Assembly: GCA_949987565.1 (NCBI GenBank)
Contig: OX465103.1
Location: 11,687,032 to 11,751,031 of the forward strand
Source: Luidia sarsii
Taxonomy: Eukaryota; Echinodermata; Asteroidea; Paxillosida; Luidiidae
DNA length: 64,000 nt
Direction: 5' to 3'
Of the stretch, positions 37,186 to 49,586 are shown in pieces. Under the pieces are notes generated by a model, which was not told the origin of the DNA, did not search any database, and saw nothing but the letters and a program-made list of their open reading frames with translations. How positions within the stretch are numbered: position 1 is the stretch's first letter; each line of letters opens with the position of its first letter. The position numbers and the translations under genes are program-made.

Positions 37186-40100
37186 TGGTCAAAAGTTGGA
37201 AATTTTGACATGAGCGGACCTGTCAGAAAAGTCAGAAATCGGGCATAAATCACGGTTTTTGTTTTTTGCTCTGAAATACCCGCAGCGACTTTCCCGTTGT
37301 CTGGATCAAGTCAGTGGACTCTTGGGCCCCTGTGGAGTCATTTTGGGAGAAATCTGGGAAATTTTATTTTGGGTCAAAAGTTGGAAGTATCGACAGGAGC
37401 GGACCTGTCGGAAAAGTCAGAAATCGGGCCTAAATCACGGTTTGTTTTTTTTGGTCTGAAATTCCTGCAGTGACTTTCCCGTTGATCCGAATCGAGTCAG
37501 TGGACTCTTGGGCACCTGTGGAATCATATTGGGAGGAATCTGGGAAATTTGATTTTGGGTCAAAAGTTGGAAATTTTGACAGGAGCGGACCTATCGGAAA
37601 AGTCAGAAAACGTGCCAAAATCAAGGTTTTTTGTTTTTGCTCTGAAATACCTGCAGTAACTTTCCCATTGGTCCGAATCGAGTCAGTGGACTCTTGGGCC
37701 CCTTTGGAGTCATTTTGGGAGAAATCTGGGAAATTTTTTTTTGGGTCAAAAGTTGGAAATTTCGACAGGAGGGGACCTGTCGGAAAAGTTAGAAAACGTG
37801 TCAAAATCACGGTTTTTCTTTTTTGCTCTGAAGTACCTGCAGTGACTTTCCCGTTGGTCCGAATCGAGTCAGTGGACTCTTGGGCTCCTGTGGAGTCATT
37901 TTGGGAGAAATCTGGGAAATTTTATTTGGGGTCAAAAGTTGGAAGTTTCGACAGGAGCGGACCTGTCGGAAAAGTCAGAAATCGGGCCTAAATCACGGTT
38001 TGTTTTTTTTGGTCTGAAATACCTGCAGTGACTTTCCCGTTGGTCCGAATCGAGTCAGTGGACTCTTGGGCTCCTGTGGAGTCATTTTGGGAGGAATCTG
38101 TGAAATTTTATTTTGGGTCAAAAGTTGGAAATTTCGACAGGAGCGGACCTGTCGGAAAAGTCAGAAAACGTGTCAAAATCACGGTTTTGGTTTTTTGCTC
38201 TGAAGTACCTGCAGTGACTTTCCCGTTGGTCCGAATCGAGTCAGTGGACTCTTGGGCTCCTGTGGAGTCATTTTTTGGAGGAATCTGGGAAATTTTATTT
38301 TGGGTCAAAAGTTGGAAAATTTGACAGGAGCGGACCTGTCTGAAAAGTCAGAAATCGGGAAAAAATCATGGTGTTTGTTTTTTGCTCTGAAATACCTGCA
38401 GTGACTTTCCCGTTGGTCCGAATCGAGTCTGTGGACTCTTGGGCACCTGTGGAATCATATTGGGAGGAATCTGGGAAATTTGTTTTTGGGTCAAAAGTTG
38501 GAAATTTTGACAGGAGCGGACCTGTCGGAAAAGTCAGAAATCGGGACAAAATCATGGTGTTTGTTTTTGCTCTGAAATACCTGCAGTGACTTTCCCGTTG
38601 GTTCAAATCGAGTCAGTGGACTCTTGGGCCCCTGTGGAGTCATTTTGGGAGGAATCTGGGAAATTTGATTTTGGGTCAAAAGTTGGAAATTTTGACAGGA
38701 GCGGACCTGTCGGAAAAGTCAGAAAACGTGCCAAAATCAAGTTTTTTTTGTTTTTTGCTCTGAAATACCTGCAGTAACTTTCCCGTTGGTCCGAATCGAG
38801 TCAGTGGACTCTTGGGCCCCTTTGGAGTCATTTTGGGAGAAATCTGGGAAATTTTATTTTGGGTCAAAAGTTGGAAGTTTTGACAGGAGCGGACCTGTCG
38901 GAAACGTCAGAAATCGGGCTTAAATCACGGTTTTTGTTTTTTGCTCTGAAATACCCGCAGCGACTTTCCCGTTGGTCCGTATCAAGTCAGTGGACTCTTG
39001 GGCCCCTGTGGAGTCATTTTGGGAGAAATCTGGGAAATTTTATTTTGGGTCAAAAGTTGGAAGTTTCGACAGGAGCGGACCTGTCGGAAAAGTCAGAAAT
39101 CGGGACAAAATCATGGTGTTTGTTTTTTGCTCTGAAATACCTGCAGTGACTTTCCCGTTGGTCCGAATCAAGTCAGTGGACTCTTGGGCCCCTGTGGAGT
39201 CATTTTGGGAGGAATCTGGGAAATTTTATTTTGGGTCAAAAGTTGGAAATTTTGACATGAGCGGACCTGTCGGAAAAGTCAGAAATCGGGCATAAATCAC
39301 GGTTTTTGTTTTTTGCTCTGAAATACCCGCAGCGACTTTCCCGTTGTCTGGATCAAGTCAGTGGACTCTTGGGCCCCTGTGGAGTCATTTTGGGAGAAAT
39401 CTGGGAAATTTTATTTTGGGTCAAAAGTTGGAAGTTTCGACAGGAGCGGACCTGTCGGAAAAGTCAGAAATCGGGCCTAAGTCACGGTTTTTGTTTTTTG
39501 CTCTGAAATACCCGCAGCGACTTTCCCGTTGGTCCGAATTGAGTCAGTGGACTCTTGGGCCCTTGTGGAGTCATTTTGGGAGGAATCTGGGAAATTTTAT
39601 TTTGGGTCAAAAGTTGGAAATTTCGACAGGAGCGGACCTGTCGGAAAAGTCAGAAAACGTGTCAAAATCACGGTTTTGGTTTTTTGCTCTGAAGTACCTG
39701 CAGTGACTTTCCCGTTGGTCCGAATCGAGTCAGTGGACTCTTGGGCTCCTGTGGAGTCATTTTTTGGAGGAATCTGGGAAATTTTATTTTGGGTCAAAAG
39801 TTGGAAAATTTGACAGGAGCGGACCTGTCGGAAAAGTCAGAAATCGGGACAAAAACATGGTGTTTGTTTTTTGCTCTGAAATACCTGCAGTGACTTTCCC
39901 GTTGGTCCGAATCAAGTCAGTGGACTCTTGGGCCCCTGTGGAGTCATTTTGGGAGGAATCTGGGAAATTTTATTTTGGGTCAAAAGTTGGAAATTTTGAC
40001 ATGAGCGGACCTGTCGGAAAAGTCAGAAATCGGGCATAAATCACGGTTTTTGTTTTTTGCTCTGAAATACCCGCAGCGACTTTCCCGTTGTCTGGATCAA

Positions 40101-41401
40101 GTCAGTGGACTCTTGGGCCCCTGTGGAGTCATTTTGGGAGAAATCTGGGAAATTTTATTTTGGGTCAAAAGTTGGAAGTTTCGACAGGAGCGGACCTGTC
40201 GGAAAAGTCAGAAATCGGGCCTAAATCACGGTTTGTTTTTTTTGGTCTGAAATTCCTGCAGTGACTTTCCCGTTGATCCGAATCGAGTCAGTGGACTCTT
40301 GGGCACCTGTGGAATCATATTGGGAGGAATCTGGGAAATTTGATTTTGGGTCAAAAGTTGGAAATTTTGACAGGAGCGGACCTGTCGGAAAAGTCAGAAA
40401 ACGTGCCAAAATCAAGGTTTTTTCTTTTTGCTCTGAAATACCTGCAGTAACTTTCCCGTTGGTCCGAATCGAGTCAGTGGACTCTTGGGCCCCTTTGGAG
40501 TCATTTTGGGAGGAATCTGGGAAATTTTATTTTGGGTCAAAAGTTGGAAATTTCGACAGGAGCGGACCTGTCGGAAAAGTCAGAAAACGTGTCAAAATCA
40601 CGGTTTTTGTTTTTTGCTCTGAAGTACCTGCAGTGACTTTCCCGTTGGTCCGAATCGAGTCAGTGGACTCTTGGGCTCCTGTGGAGTCATTTTGGGAGAA
40701 ATCTGGGAAATTTTATTTTGGGTCAAAAGTTGGAAGTTTCGACAGGAGCGGACCTGTCGGAAAAGTCAGAAATCGGGACAAAATCATGGTGTTTGTTTTT
40801 TGCTCTGAAATACCCGCAGCGACTTTCCCGTTGGTCCGAATTGAGTCAGTGGACTCTTGGGCCCTTGTGGAGTCATTTTGGGAGGAATCTGGGAAATTTT
40901 ATTTTGGGTCAAAAGTTGGAAATTTCGACAGGAGCGGACCTGTCGGAAAAGTCAGAAAACGTGTCAAAATCACGGTTTTGGTTTTTTGCTCTGAAGTACC
41001 TGCAGTGACTTTCCCGTTGGTCCGAATCGAGTCAGTGGACTCTTGGGCTCCTGTGGAGTCATTTTTTGGAGGAATCTGGGAAATTTTATTTTGGGTCAAA
41101 AGTTGGAAAATTTGACAGGAGCGGACCTGTCGGAAAAGTCAGAAATCGGGCATAAATCACGGTTTTTGTTTTTTGCTCTGAAATACCCGCAGCGACTTTC
41201 CCGTTGTCTGGATCAAGTCAGTGGACTCTTGGGCCCCTGTGGAGTCATTTTGGGAGAAATCTGGGAAATTTTATTTTGGGTCAAAAGTTGGAAAATTTGA
41301 CAGGAGCGGACCTGTCGGAAAAGTCAGAAAACGTGCCAAAATCAAGTTTTTTTGTTTTTTGCTCTGAAATACCCGCAGCGACTTTCCCGTTGGTCCGAAT
41401 T
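37186..41401 (+). repeat. 36-monomer HOR, partial third copy (about 4.2 kb)
   Basis: Corresponds to 16356-20571 of 36-mer copy 2. It lacks the first ~2.5 kb of the unit. It follows a truncated 28-mer, so the junction at 37185/37186 is a switch between two HOR families in register. Confidence 0.87.
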
Positions 41402-41971
41402 GAGTCAGTGGACTCTTGGGCCCTTGTGGAGTCATTTTGGGAGGAATCTGGGAAATTTTATTTTGGGTCAAAAGTTGGAAATTTCGACAGGAGCGGACCT
41501 GTCGGAAAAGTCAGAAAACGTGTCAAAATCACGGTTTTTGTTTTTTGCTCTGAAGTACCTGCAGTGACTTTTCCGTTGGTCCATATCGAGTCAGTGGACT
41601 CTTGGGCTCCTGTGGAGTCATTTTTTGGAGGAATCTGGGAAATTTTATTTTGGGTCAAAAGTTGGAAATTTCGACAGGAGCGGACCTGTCGGAAAAGTCA
41701 GAAAACGTGTCAAAATCACGGTTTTGGTTTTTTGCTCTGAAAAACCTGCAGTGACTTTCCCGTTGGTCCGAATCGAGTCAGTGGACTCTTAGGCATCTGT
41801 GGAATCATATTGGGAGGAATCTGGGAAATTTGATTTTGGGTCAAAATTTGGAAATTTTGACAGGAGCGGACCTGTCGGAAAAGTCAGAAAACGTGCCAAA
41901 ATCAAGTTTTTTTTGTTTTTTGCTCTGAAATACCTGCAGTAACTTTCCCGTTGGTCCGAATCGAGTCAGTG
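41402..41971 (+). repeat. Three-monomer linker, second copy
   Basis: Matches 20572-21141, including the rare gtccatatcgag allele (near 41580). Confidence 0.75.
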
Positions 41972-44485
41972 GACTCTTGGGCCCCTTTGGAGTCATTTTG
42001 GGAGAAATCTGGGAAATTTTATTTTGGGTCAAAAGTTGGAAGTTTTGACAGGAGCGGACCTGTCGGAAACGTCAGAAATCGGGCCTAAATCACGGTTTTT
42101 GTTTTTTGCTCTGAAATACCCGCAGCGACTTTCCCGTTGGTCCGTATCAAGTCAGTGGACTCTTGGGCCCCTGTGGAGTCATTTTGGGAGAAATCTGGGA
42201 AATTTTATTTTGGGTCAAAAGTTGGAAGTTTCGACAGGAGCGGACCTGTCGGAAAAGTCAGAAATCGGGACAAAATCATGGTGTTTGTTTTTTGCTCTGA
42301 AATACCTGCAGTGACTTTCCCGTTGGTCCGAATCAAGTCAGTGGACTCTTGGGCCCCTGTGGAGTCATTTTGGGAGGAATCTGGGAAATTTTATTTTGGG
42401 TCAAAAGTTGGAAATTTTGACATGAGCGGACCTGTTGGAAAAGTCAGAAATCGGGCATAAATCACGGTTTTTGTTTTTTGCTCTGAAATACCCGCAGCGA
42501 CTTTCCCGTTGTCTGGATCAAGTCAGTGGACTCTTGGGCCCCTGTGGAGTCATTTTGGGAGAAATCTGGGAAATTTTATTTTGGGTCAAAAGTTGGAAGT
42601 TTCGACAGGAGCGGACCTGTCGGAAAAGTCAGAAATCGGGCCTAAATCACGGTTTGTTTTTTTTGGTCTGAAATTCCTGCAGTGACTTTCCCGTTGATCC
42701 GAATCGAGTCAGTGGACTCTTGGGCACCTGTGGAATCATATTGGGAGGAATCTGGGAAATTTGATTTTGGGTCAAAATTTGGAAATTTTGACAGGAGCGG
42801 ACCTGTCGGAAAAGTCAGAAAACGTGCCAAAATCAAGGTTTTTTGTTTTTGCTCTGAAATACCTGCAGTAACTTTCCCGTTGGTCCGAATCGAGTCAGTG
42901 GACTCTTGGGCCCCTTTGGAGTCATTTTGGGAGAAATCTGGGAAATTTTATTTTGGGTCAAAAGTTGGAAGTTTTGACAGGAGCGGACCTGTCGGAAACG
43001 TCAGAAATCGGGCCTAAATCACGGTTTTTGTTTTTTGCTCTGAAATACCCGCAGCGACTTTCCCGTTGGTCCGTATCAAGTCAGTGGACTCTTGGGCCCC
43101 TGTGGAGTCATTTTGGGAGAAATCTGGGAAATTTTATTTTGGGTCAAAAGTTGGAAGTTTCGACAGGAGCGGACCTGTCGGAAAAGTCAGAAATCGGGAC
43201 AAAATCATGGTGTTTGTTTTTTGCTCTGAAATACCTGCAGTGACTTTCCCGTTGGTCCGAATCAAGTCAGTGGACTCTTGGGCCCCTGTGGAGTCATTTT
43301 GGGAGGAATCTGGGAAATTTTATTTTGGGTCAAAAGTTGGAAATTTTGACATGAGCGGACCTGTTGGAAAAGTCAGAAATCGGGCATAAATCACGGTTTT
43401 TGTTTTTTGCTCTGAAATACCCGCAGCGACTTTCCCGTTGTCTGGATCAAGTCAGTGGACTCTTGGGCCCCTGTGGAGTCATTTTGGGAGAAATCTGGGA
43501 AATTTTATTTTGGGTCAAAAGTTGGAAGTTTCGACAGGAGCGGACCTGTCGGAAAAGTCAGAAAACGTGTCAAAATCACGGTTTTGGTTTTTTGCTCTGA
43601 AGTACCTGCAGTGACTTTCCCGTTGGTCCGAATCGAGTCAGTGGACTCTTAGGCATCTGTGGAATCATATTGGGAGGAATCTGGGAAATTTGATTTTGGG
43701 TCAAAATTTGGAAATTTTGACAGGAGCGGACCTGTCGGAAAAGTCAGAAAACGTGCCAAAATCAAGTTTTTTTTGTTTTTTGCTCTGAAATACCTGCAGT
43801 AACTTTCCCGTTGGTCCGAATCGAGTCAGTGGACTCTTGGGCCCCTTTGGAATCATTTTGGGAGAAATCTGGGAAATTTTATTTTGGGTCAAAAGTTGGA
43901 AGTTTTGACAGGAGCGGACCTGTCGGAAACGTCAGAAATCGGGCCTAAATCACGGTTTTTGTTTTTTGCTCTGAAATACCCGCAGCGACTTTCCCGTTGG
44001 TCCGTATCAAGTCAGTGGACTCTTGGGCCCCTGTGGAGTCATTTTGGGAGAAATCTGGGAAATTTTATTTTGGGTCAAAAGTTGGAAGTTTCGACAGGAG
44101 CGGACCTGTCGGAAAAGTCAGAAATCGGGACAAAATCATGGTGTTTGTTTTTTGCTCTGAAATACCTGCAGTGACTTTCCCGTTGGTCCGAATCAAGTCA
44201 GTGGACTCTTGGGCCCCTGTGGAGTCATTTTGGGAGGAATCTGGGAAATTTTATTTTGGGTCAAAAGTTGGAAATTTTGACATGAGCGGACCTGTTGGAA
44301 AAGTCAGAAATCGGGCATAAATCACGGTTTTTGTTTTTTGCTCTGAAATACCCGCAGCGACTTTCCCGTTGTCTGGATCGAGTCAGTGGACTCTTGGGCC
44401 CCTTTGGAGTCATTTTGGGAGAAATCTGGGAAATTTTATTTTGGGTCAAAAGTTGGAAGTTTTGACAGGAGCGGACCTGTCGGAA
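41972..44485 (+). repeat. 28-monomer HOR, left fragment
   Basis: Corresponds to 21142-23655 of 28-mer copy 1, then departs. It also contributes the start of the 13-mer block, so the 13-mer family descends from a 28-mer-type unit. Confidence 0.8.
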
Positions 44486-45268
44486 ACGTCAGAAATCGGG
44501 CCTAAATCACGGTTTTTGTTTTTTGCTCTGAAATACCCGCAGCGACTTTCCCGTTGGTCCGTATCAAGTCAGTGGACTCTTGGGCCCCTGTGGAGTCATT
44601 TTGGGAGAAATCTGGGAAATTTTATTTTGGGTCAAAAGTTGGAAGTTTCGACAGGAGCGGACCTGTCGGAAAAGTCAGAAATCGGGACAAAATCATGGTG
44701 TTTGTTTTTTGCTCTGAAATACCTGCAGTGACTTTCCCGTTGGTCCGAATCAAGTCAGTGGACTCTTGGGCCCCTGTGGAGTCATTTTGGGAGGAATCTG
44801 GGAAATTTTATTTTGGGTCAAAAGTTGGAAATTTTGACATGAGCGGACCTGTTGGAAAAGTCAGAAATCGGGCATAAATCACGGTTTTTGTTTTTTGCTC
44901 TGAAATACCCGCAGCGACTTTCCCGTTGTCTGGATCAAGTCAGTGGACTCTTGGGCCCCTGTGGAGTCATTTTGGGAGAAATCTGGGAAATTTTATTTTG
45001 GGTCAAAAGTTGGAAGTTTCGACAGGAGCGGACCTGTCGGAAAAGTCAGAAATCGGGCCTAAATCACGGTTTGTTTTTTTTGGTCTGAAATTCCTGCAGT
45101 GACTTTCCCGTTGATCCGAATCGAGTCAGTGGACTCTTAGGCATCTGTGGAATCATATTGGGAGGAATCTGGGAAATTTGATTTTGGGTCAAAATTTGGA
45201 AATTTTGACAGGAGCGGACCTGTCGGAAAAGTCAGAAAACGTGCCAAAATCAAGTTTTTTTTGTTTTT
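42850..45268 (+). repeat. 13-monomer HOR (2,419 bp), copy 1
   Basis: The length is 13 x 186 plus 1. It shares with copy 2 the rare gaatcattttggg allele (43852 and 46271), but lacks the cttcggcc and gtggattc alleles that appear in later copies. Confidence 0.85.
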
Positions 45269-47687
45269 TGCTCTGAAATACCTGCAGTAACTTTCCCGTT
45301 GGTCCGAATCGAGTCAGTGGACTCTTGGGCCCCTTTGGAGTCATTTTGGGAGAAATCTGGGAAATTTTATTTTGGGTCAAAAGTTGGAAGTTTTGACAGG
45401 AGCGGACCTGTCGGAAACGTCAGAAATCGGGCCTAAATCACGGTTTTTGTTTTTTGCTCTGAAATACCCGCAGCGACTTTCCCGTTGGTCCGTATCAAGT
45501 CAGTGGACTCTTGGGCCCCTGTGGAGTCATTTTGGGAGAAATCTGGGAAATTTTATTTTGGGTCAAAAGTTGGAAGTTTCGACAGGAGCGGACCTGTCGG
45601 AAAAGTCAGAAATCGGGACAAAATCATGGTGTTTGTTTTTTGCTCTGAAATACCTGCAGTGACTTTCCCGTTGGTCCGAATCAAGTCAGTGGACTCTTCG
45701 GCCCCTGTGGAGTCATTTTGGGAGGAATCTGGGAAATTTTATTTTGGGTCAAAAGTTGGAAATTTTGACATGAGCGGACCTGTTGGAAAAGTCAGAAATC
45801 GGGCATAAATCACGGTTTTTGTTTTTTGCTCTGAAATACCCGCAGCGACTTTCCCGTTGTCTGGATCAAGTCAGTGGATTCTTGGGCCCCTGTGGAGTCA
45901 TTTTGGGAGAAATCTGGGAAATTTTATTTTGGGTCAAAAGTTGGAAGTTTCGACAGGAGCGGACCTGTCGGAAAAGTCAGAAAACGTGTCAAAATCACGG
46001 TTTTGGTTTTTTGCTCTGAAGTACCTGCAGTGACTTTCCCGTTGGTCCGAATCGAGTCAGTGGACTCTTAGGCATCTGTGGAATCATATTGGGAGGAATC
46101 TGGGAAATTTGATTTTGGGTCAAAATTTGGAAATTTTGACAGGAGCGGACCTGTCGGAAAAGTCAGAAAACGTGCCAAAATCAAGTTTTTTTTGTTTTTT
46201 GCTCTGAAATACCTGCAGTAACTTTCCCGTTGGTCCGAATCGAGTCAGTGGACTCTTGGGCCCCTTTGGAATCATTTTGGGAGAAATCTGGGAAATTTTA
46301 TTTTGGGTCAAAAGTTGGAAGTTTTGACAGGAGCGGACCTGTCGGAAACGTCAGAAATCGGGCCTAAATCACGGTTTTTGTTTTTTGCTCTGAAATACCC
46401 GCAGCGACTTTCCCGTTGGTCCGTATCAAGTCAGTGGACTCTTGGGCCCCTGTGGAGTCATTTTGGGAGAAATCTGGGAAATTTTATTTTGGGTCAAAAG
46501 TTGGAAGTTTCGACAGGAGCGGACCTGTCGGAAAAGTCAGAAATCGGGACAAAATCATGGTGTTTGTTTTTTGCTCTGAAATACCTGCAGTGACTTTCCC
46601 GTTGGTCCGAATCAAGTCAGTGGACTCTTGGGCCCCTGTGGAGTCATTTTGGGAGGAATCTGGGAAATTTTATTTTGGGTCAAAAGTTGGAAATTTTGAC
46701 ATGAGCGGACCTGTTGGAAAAGTCAGAAATCGGGCATAAATCACGGTTTTTGTTTTTTGCTCTGAAATACCCGCAGCGACTTTCCCGTTGTCTGGATCGA
46801 GTCAGTGGACTCTTGGGCCCCTTTGGAGTCATTTTGGGAGAAATCTGGGAAATTTTATTTTGGGTCAAAAGTTGGAAGTTTTGACAGGAGCGGACCTGTC
46901 GGAAACGTCAGAAATCGGGCCTAAATCACGGTTTTTGTTTTTTGCTCTGAAATACCCGCAGCGACTTTCCCGTTGGTCCGTATCAAGTCAGTGGACTCTT
47001 GGGCCCCTGTGGAGTCATTTTGGGAGAAATCTGGGAAATTTTATTTTGGGTCAAAAGTTGGAAGTTTCGACAGGAGCGGACCTGTCGGAAAAGTCAGAAA
47101 TCGGGACAAAATCATGGTGTTTGTTTTTTGCTCTGAAATACCTGCAGTGACTTTCCCGTTGGTCCGAATCAAGTCAGTGGACTCTTGGGCCCCTGTGGAG
47201 TCATTTTGGGAGGAATCTGGGAAATTTTATTTTGGGTCAAAAGTTGGAAATTTTGACATGAGCGGACCTGTTGGAAAAGTCAGAAATCGGGCATAAATCA
47301 CGGTTTTTGTTTTTTGCTCTGAAATACCCGCAGCGACTTTCCCGTTGTCTGGATCAAGTCAGTGGACTCTTGGGCCCCTGTGGAGTCATTTTGGGAGAAA
47401 TCTGGGAAATTTTATTTTGGGTCAAAAGTTGGAAGTTTCGACAGGAGCGGACCTGTCGGAAAAGTCAGAAATCGGGCCTAAATCACGGTTTGTTTTTTTT
47501 GGTCTGAAATTCCTGCAGTGACTTTCCCGTTGATCCGAATCGAGTCAGTGGACTCTTAGGCATCTGTGGAATCATATTGGGAGGAATCTGGGAAATTTGA
47601 TTTTGGGTCAAAATTTGGAAATTTTGACAGGAGCGGACCTGTCGGAAAAGTCAGAAAACGTGCCAAAATCAAGTTTTTTTTGTTTTT
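45269..47687 (+). repeat. 13-monomer HOR (2,419 bp), copy 2
   Basis: Carries the cttcggcc marker (45699) and the gtggattc marker (45879), both also found 2,419 bases downstream. Confidence 0.85.
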
Positions 47688-49586
47688 TGCTCTGAAATAC
47701 CTGCAGTAACTTTCCCGTTGGTCCGAATCGAGTCAGTGGACTCTTGGGCCCCTTTGGAGTCATTTTGGGAGAAATCTGGGAAATTTTATTTTGGGTCAAA
47801 AGTTGGAAGTTTTGACAGGAGCGGACCTGTCGGAAACGTCAGAAATCGGGCCTAAATCACGGTTTTTGTTTTTTGCTCTGAAATACCCGCAGCGACTTTC
47901 CCGTTGGTCCGTATCAAGTCAGTGGACTCTTGGGCCCCTGTGGAGTCATTTTGGGAGAAATCTGGGAAATTTTATTTTGGGTCAAAAGTTGGAAGTTTCG
48001 ACAGGAGCGGACCTGTCGGAAAAGTCAGAAATCGGGACAAAATCATGGTGTTTGTTTTTTGCTCTGAAATACCTGCAGTGACTTTCCCGTTGGTCCGAAT
48101 CAAGTCAGTGGACTCTTCGGCCCCTGTGGAGTCATTTTGGGAGGAATCTGGGAAATTTTATTTTGGGTCAAAAGTTGGAAATTTTGACATGAGCGGACCT
48201 GTTGGAAAAGTCAGAAATCGGGCATAAATCACGGTTTTTGTTTTTTGCTCTGAAATACCCGCAGCGACTTTCCCGTTGTCTGGATCAAGTCAGTGGATTC
48301 TTGGGCCCCTGTGGAGTCATTTTGGGAGAAATCTGGGAAATTTTATTTTGGGTCAAAAGTTGGAAGTTTCGACAGGAGCGGACCTGTCGGAAAAGTCAGA
48401 AAACGTGTCAAAATCACGGTTTTGGTTTTTTGCTCTGAAGTACCTGCAGTGACTTTCCCGTTGGTCCGAATCGAGTCAGTGGACTCTTAGGCATCTGTGG
48501 AATCATATTGGGAGGAATCTGGGAAATTTGATTTTGGGTCAAAATTTGGAAATTTTGACAGGAGCGGACCTGTCGGAAAAGTCAGAAAACGTGCCAAAAT
48601 CAAGTTTTTTTTGTTTTTTGCTCTGAAATACCTGCAGTAACTTTCCCGTTGGTCCGAATCGAGTCAGTGGACTCTTGGGCCCCTTTGGAGTCATTGTGGG
48701 AGAAATCTGGGAAATTTTATTTTGGGTCAAAAGTTGGAAGTTTTGACAGGAGCGGACCTGTCGGAAACGTCAGAAATCGGGCCTAAATCACGGTTTTTGT
48801 TTTTTGCTCTGAAATACCCGCAGCGACTTTCCCGTTGGTCCGTATCAAGTCAGTGGACTCTTGGGCCCCTGTGGAGTCATTTTGGGAGAAATCTGGGAAA
48901 TTTTATTTTGGGTCAAAAGTTGGAAGTTTCGACAGGAGCGGACCTGTCGGAAAAGTCAGAAATCGGGACAAAATCATGGTGTTTGTTTTTTGCTCTGAAA
49001 TACCTGCAGTGACTTTCCCGTTGGTCCGAATCAAGTCAGTGGACTCTTGGGCCCCTGTGGAGTCATTTTGGGAGGAATCTGGGAAATTTTATTTTGGGTC
49101 AAAAGTTGGAAATTTTGACATGAGCGGACCTGTTGGAAAAGTCAGAAATCGGGCATAAATCACGGTTTTTGTTTTTTGCTCTGAAATACCCGCAGCGACT
49201 TTCCCGTTGTCTGGATCAAGTCAGTGGACTCTTGGGCCCCTGTGGAGTCATTTTGGGAGAAATCTGGGAAATTTTATTTTGGGTCAAAAGTTGGAAGTTT
49301 CGACAGGAGCGGACCTGTCGGAAAAGTCAGAAATCGGGCCTAAATCACGGTTTGTTTTTTTTGGTCTGAAATTCCTGCAGTGACTTTCCCGTTGATCCGA
49401 ATCGAGTCAGTGGACTCTTGGGCACCTGTGGAATCATATTGGGAGGAATCTGGGAAATTTGATTTTGGGTCAAAATTTGGAAATTTTGACAGGAGCGGAC
49501 CTGTCGGAAAAGTCAGAAAACGTGCCAAAATCAAGGTTTTTTGTTTTTGCTCTGAAATACCTGCAGTAACTTTCCCGTTGGTCCGA
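46796..49586 (+). repeat. 15-monomer HOR (2,791 bp), copy 1 (overlaps the 13-mer block)
   Basis: The length is 15 x 186 plus 1. It matches the sequence 2,791 bases downstream, sharing the cttcggcc marker (48118 and 50909) and the cattgtggg marker (48696 and 51487). It is a longer unit built by extending the 13-mer by two monomers. Confidence 0.82.
47688..49217 (+). repeat. 13-monomer HOR, truncated copy 3
   Basis: Keeps the 2,419-base register and the cttcggcc (48118) and gtggattc (48298) markers. At 49217 it leaves the pattern: ctggatcaag where copy 2 has ctggatcgag. Confidence 0.8.

Larger units (their letters stand above)
35719..44485 (+). repeat. Long-range duplication, right copy (8,767 bp)
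   Basis: Right partner of 14889-23655. Limits are where tttcga and ttttga differ on the left, and where ggaaacgtc replaces ggaaaagtc on the right. Confidence 0.88.
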
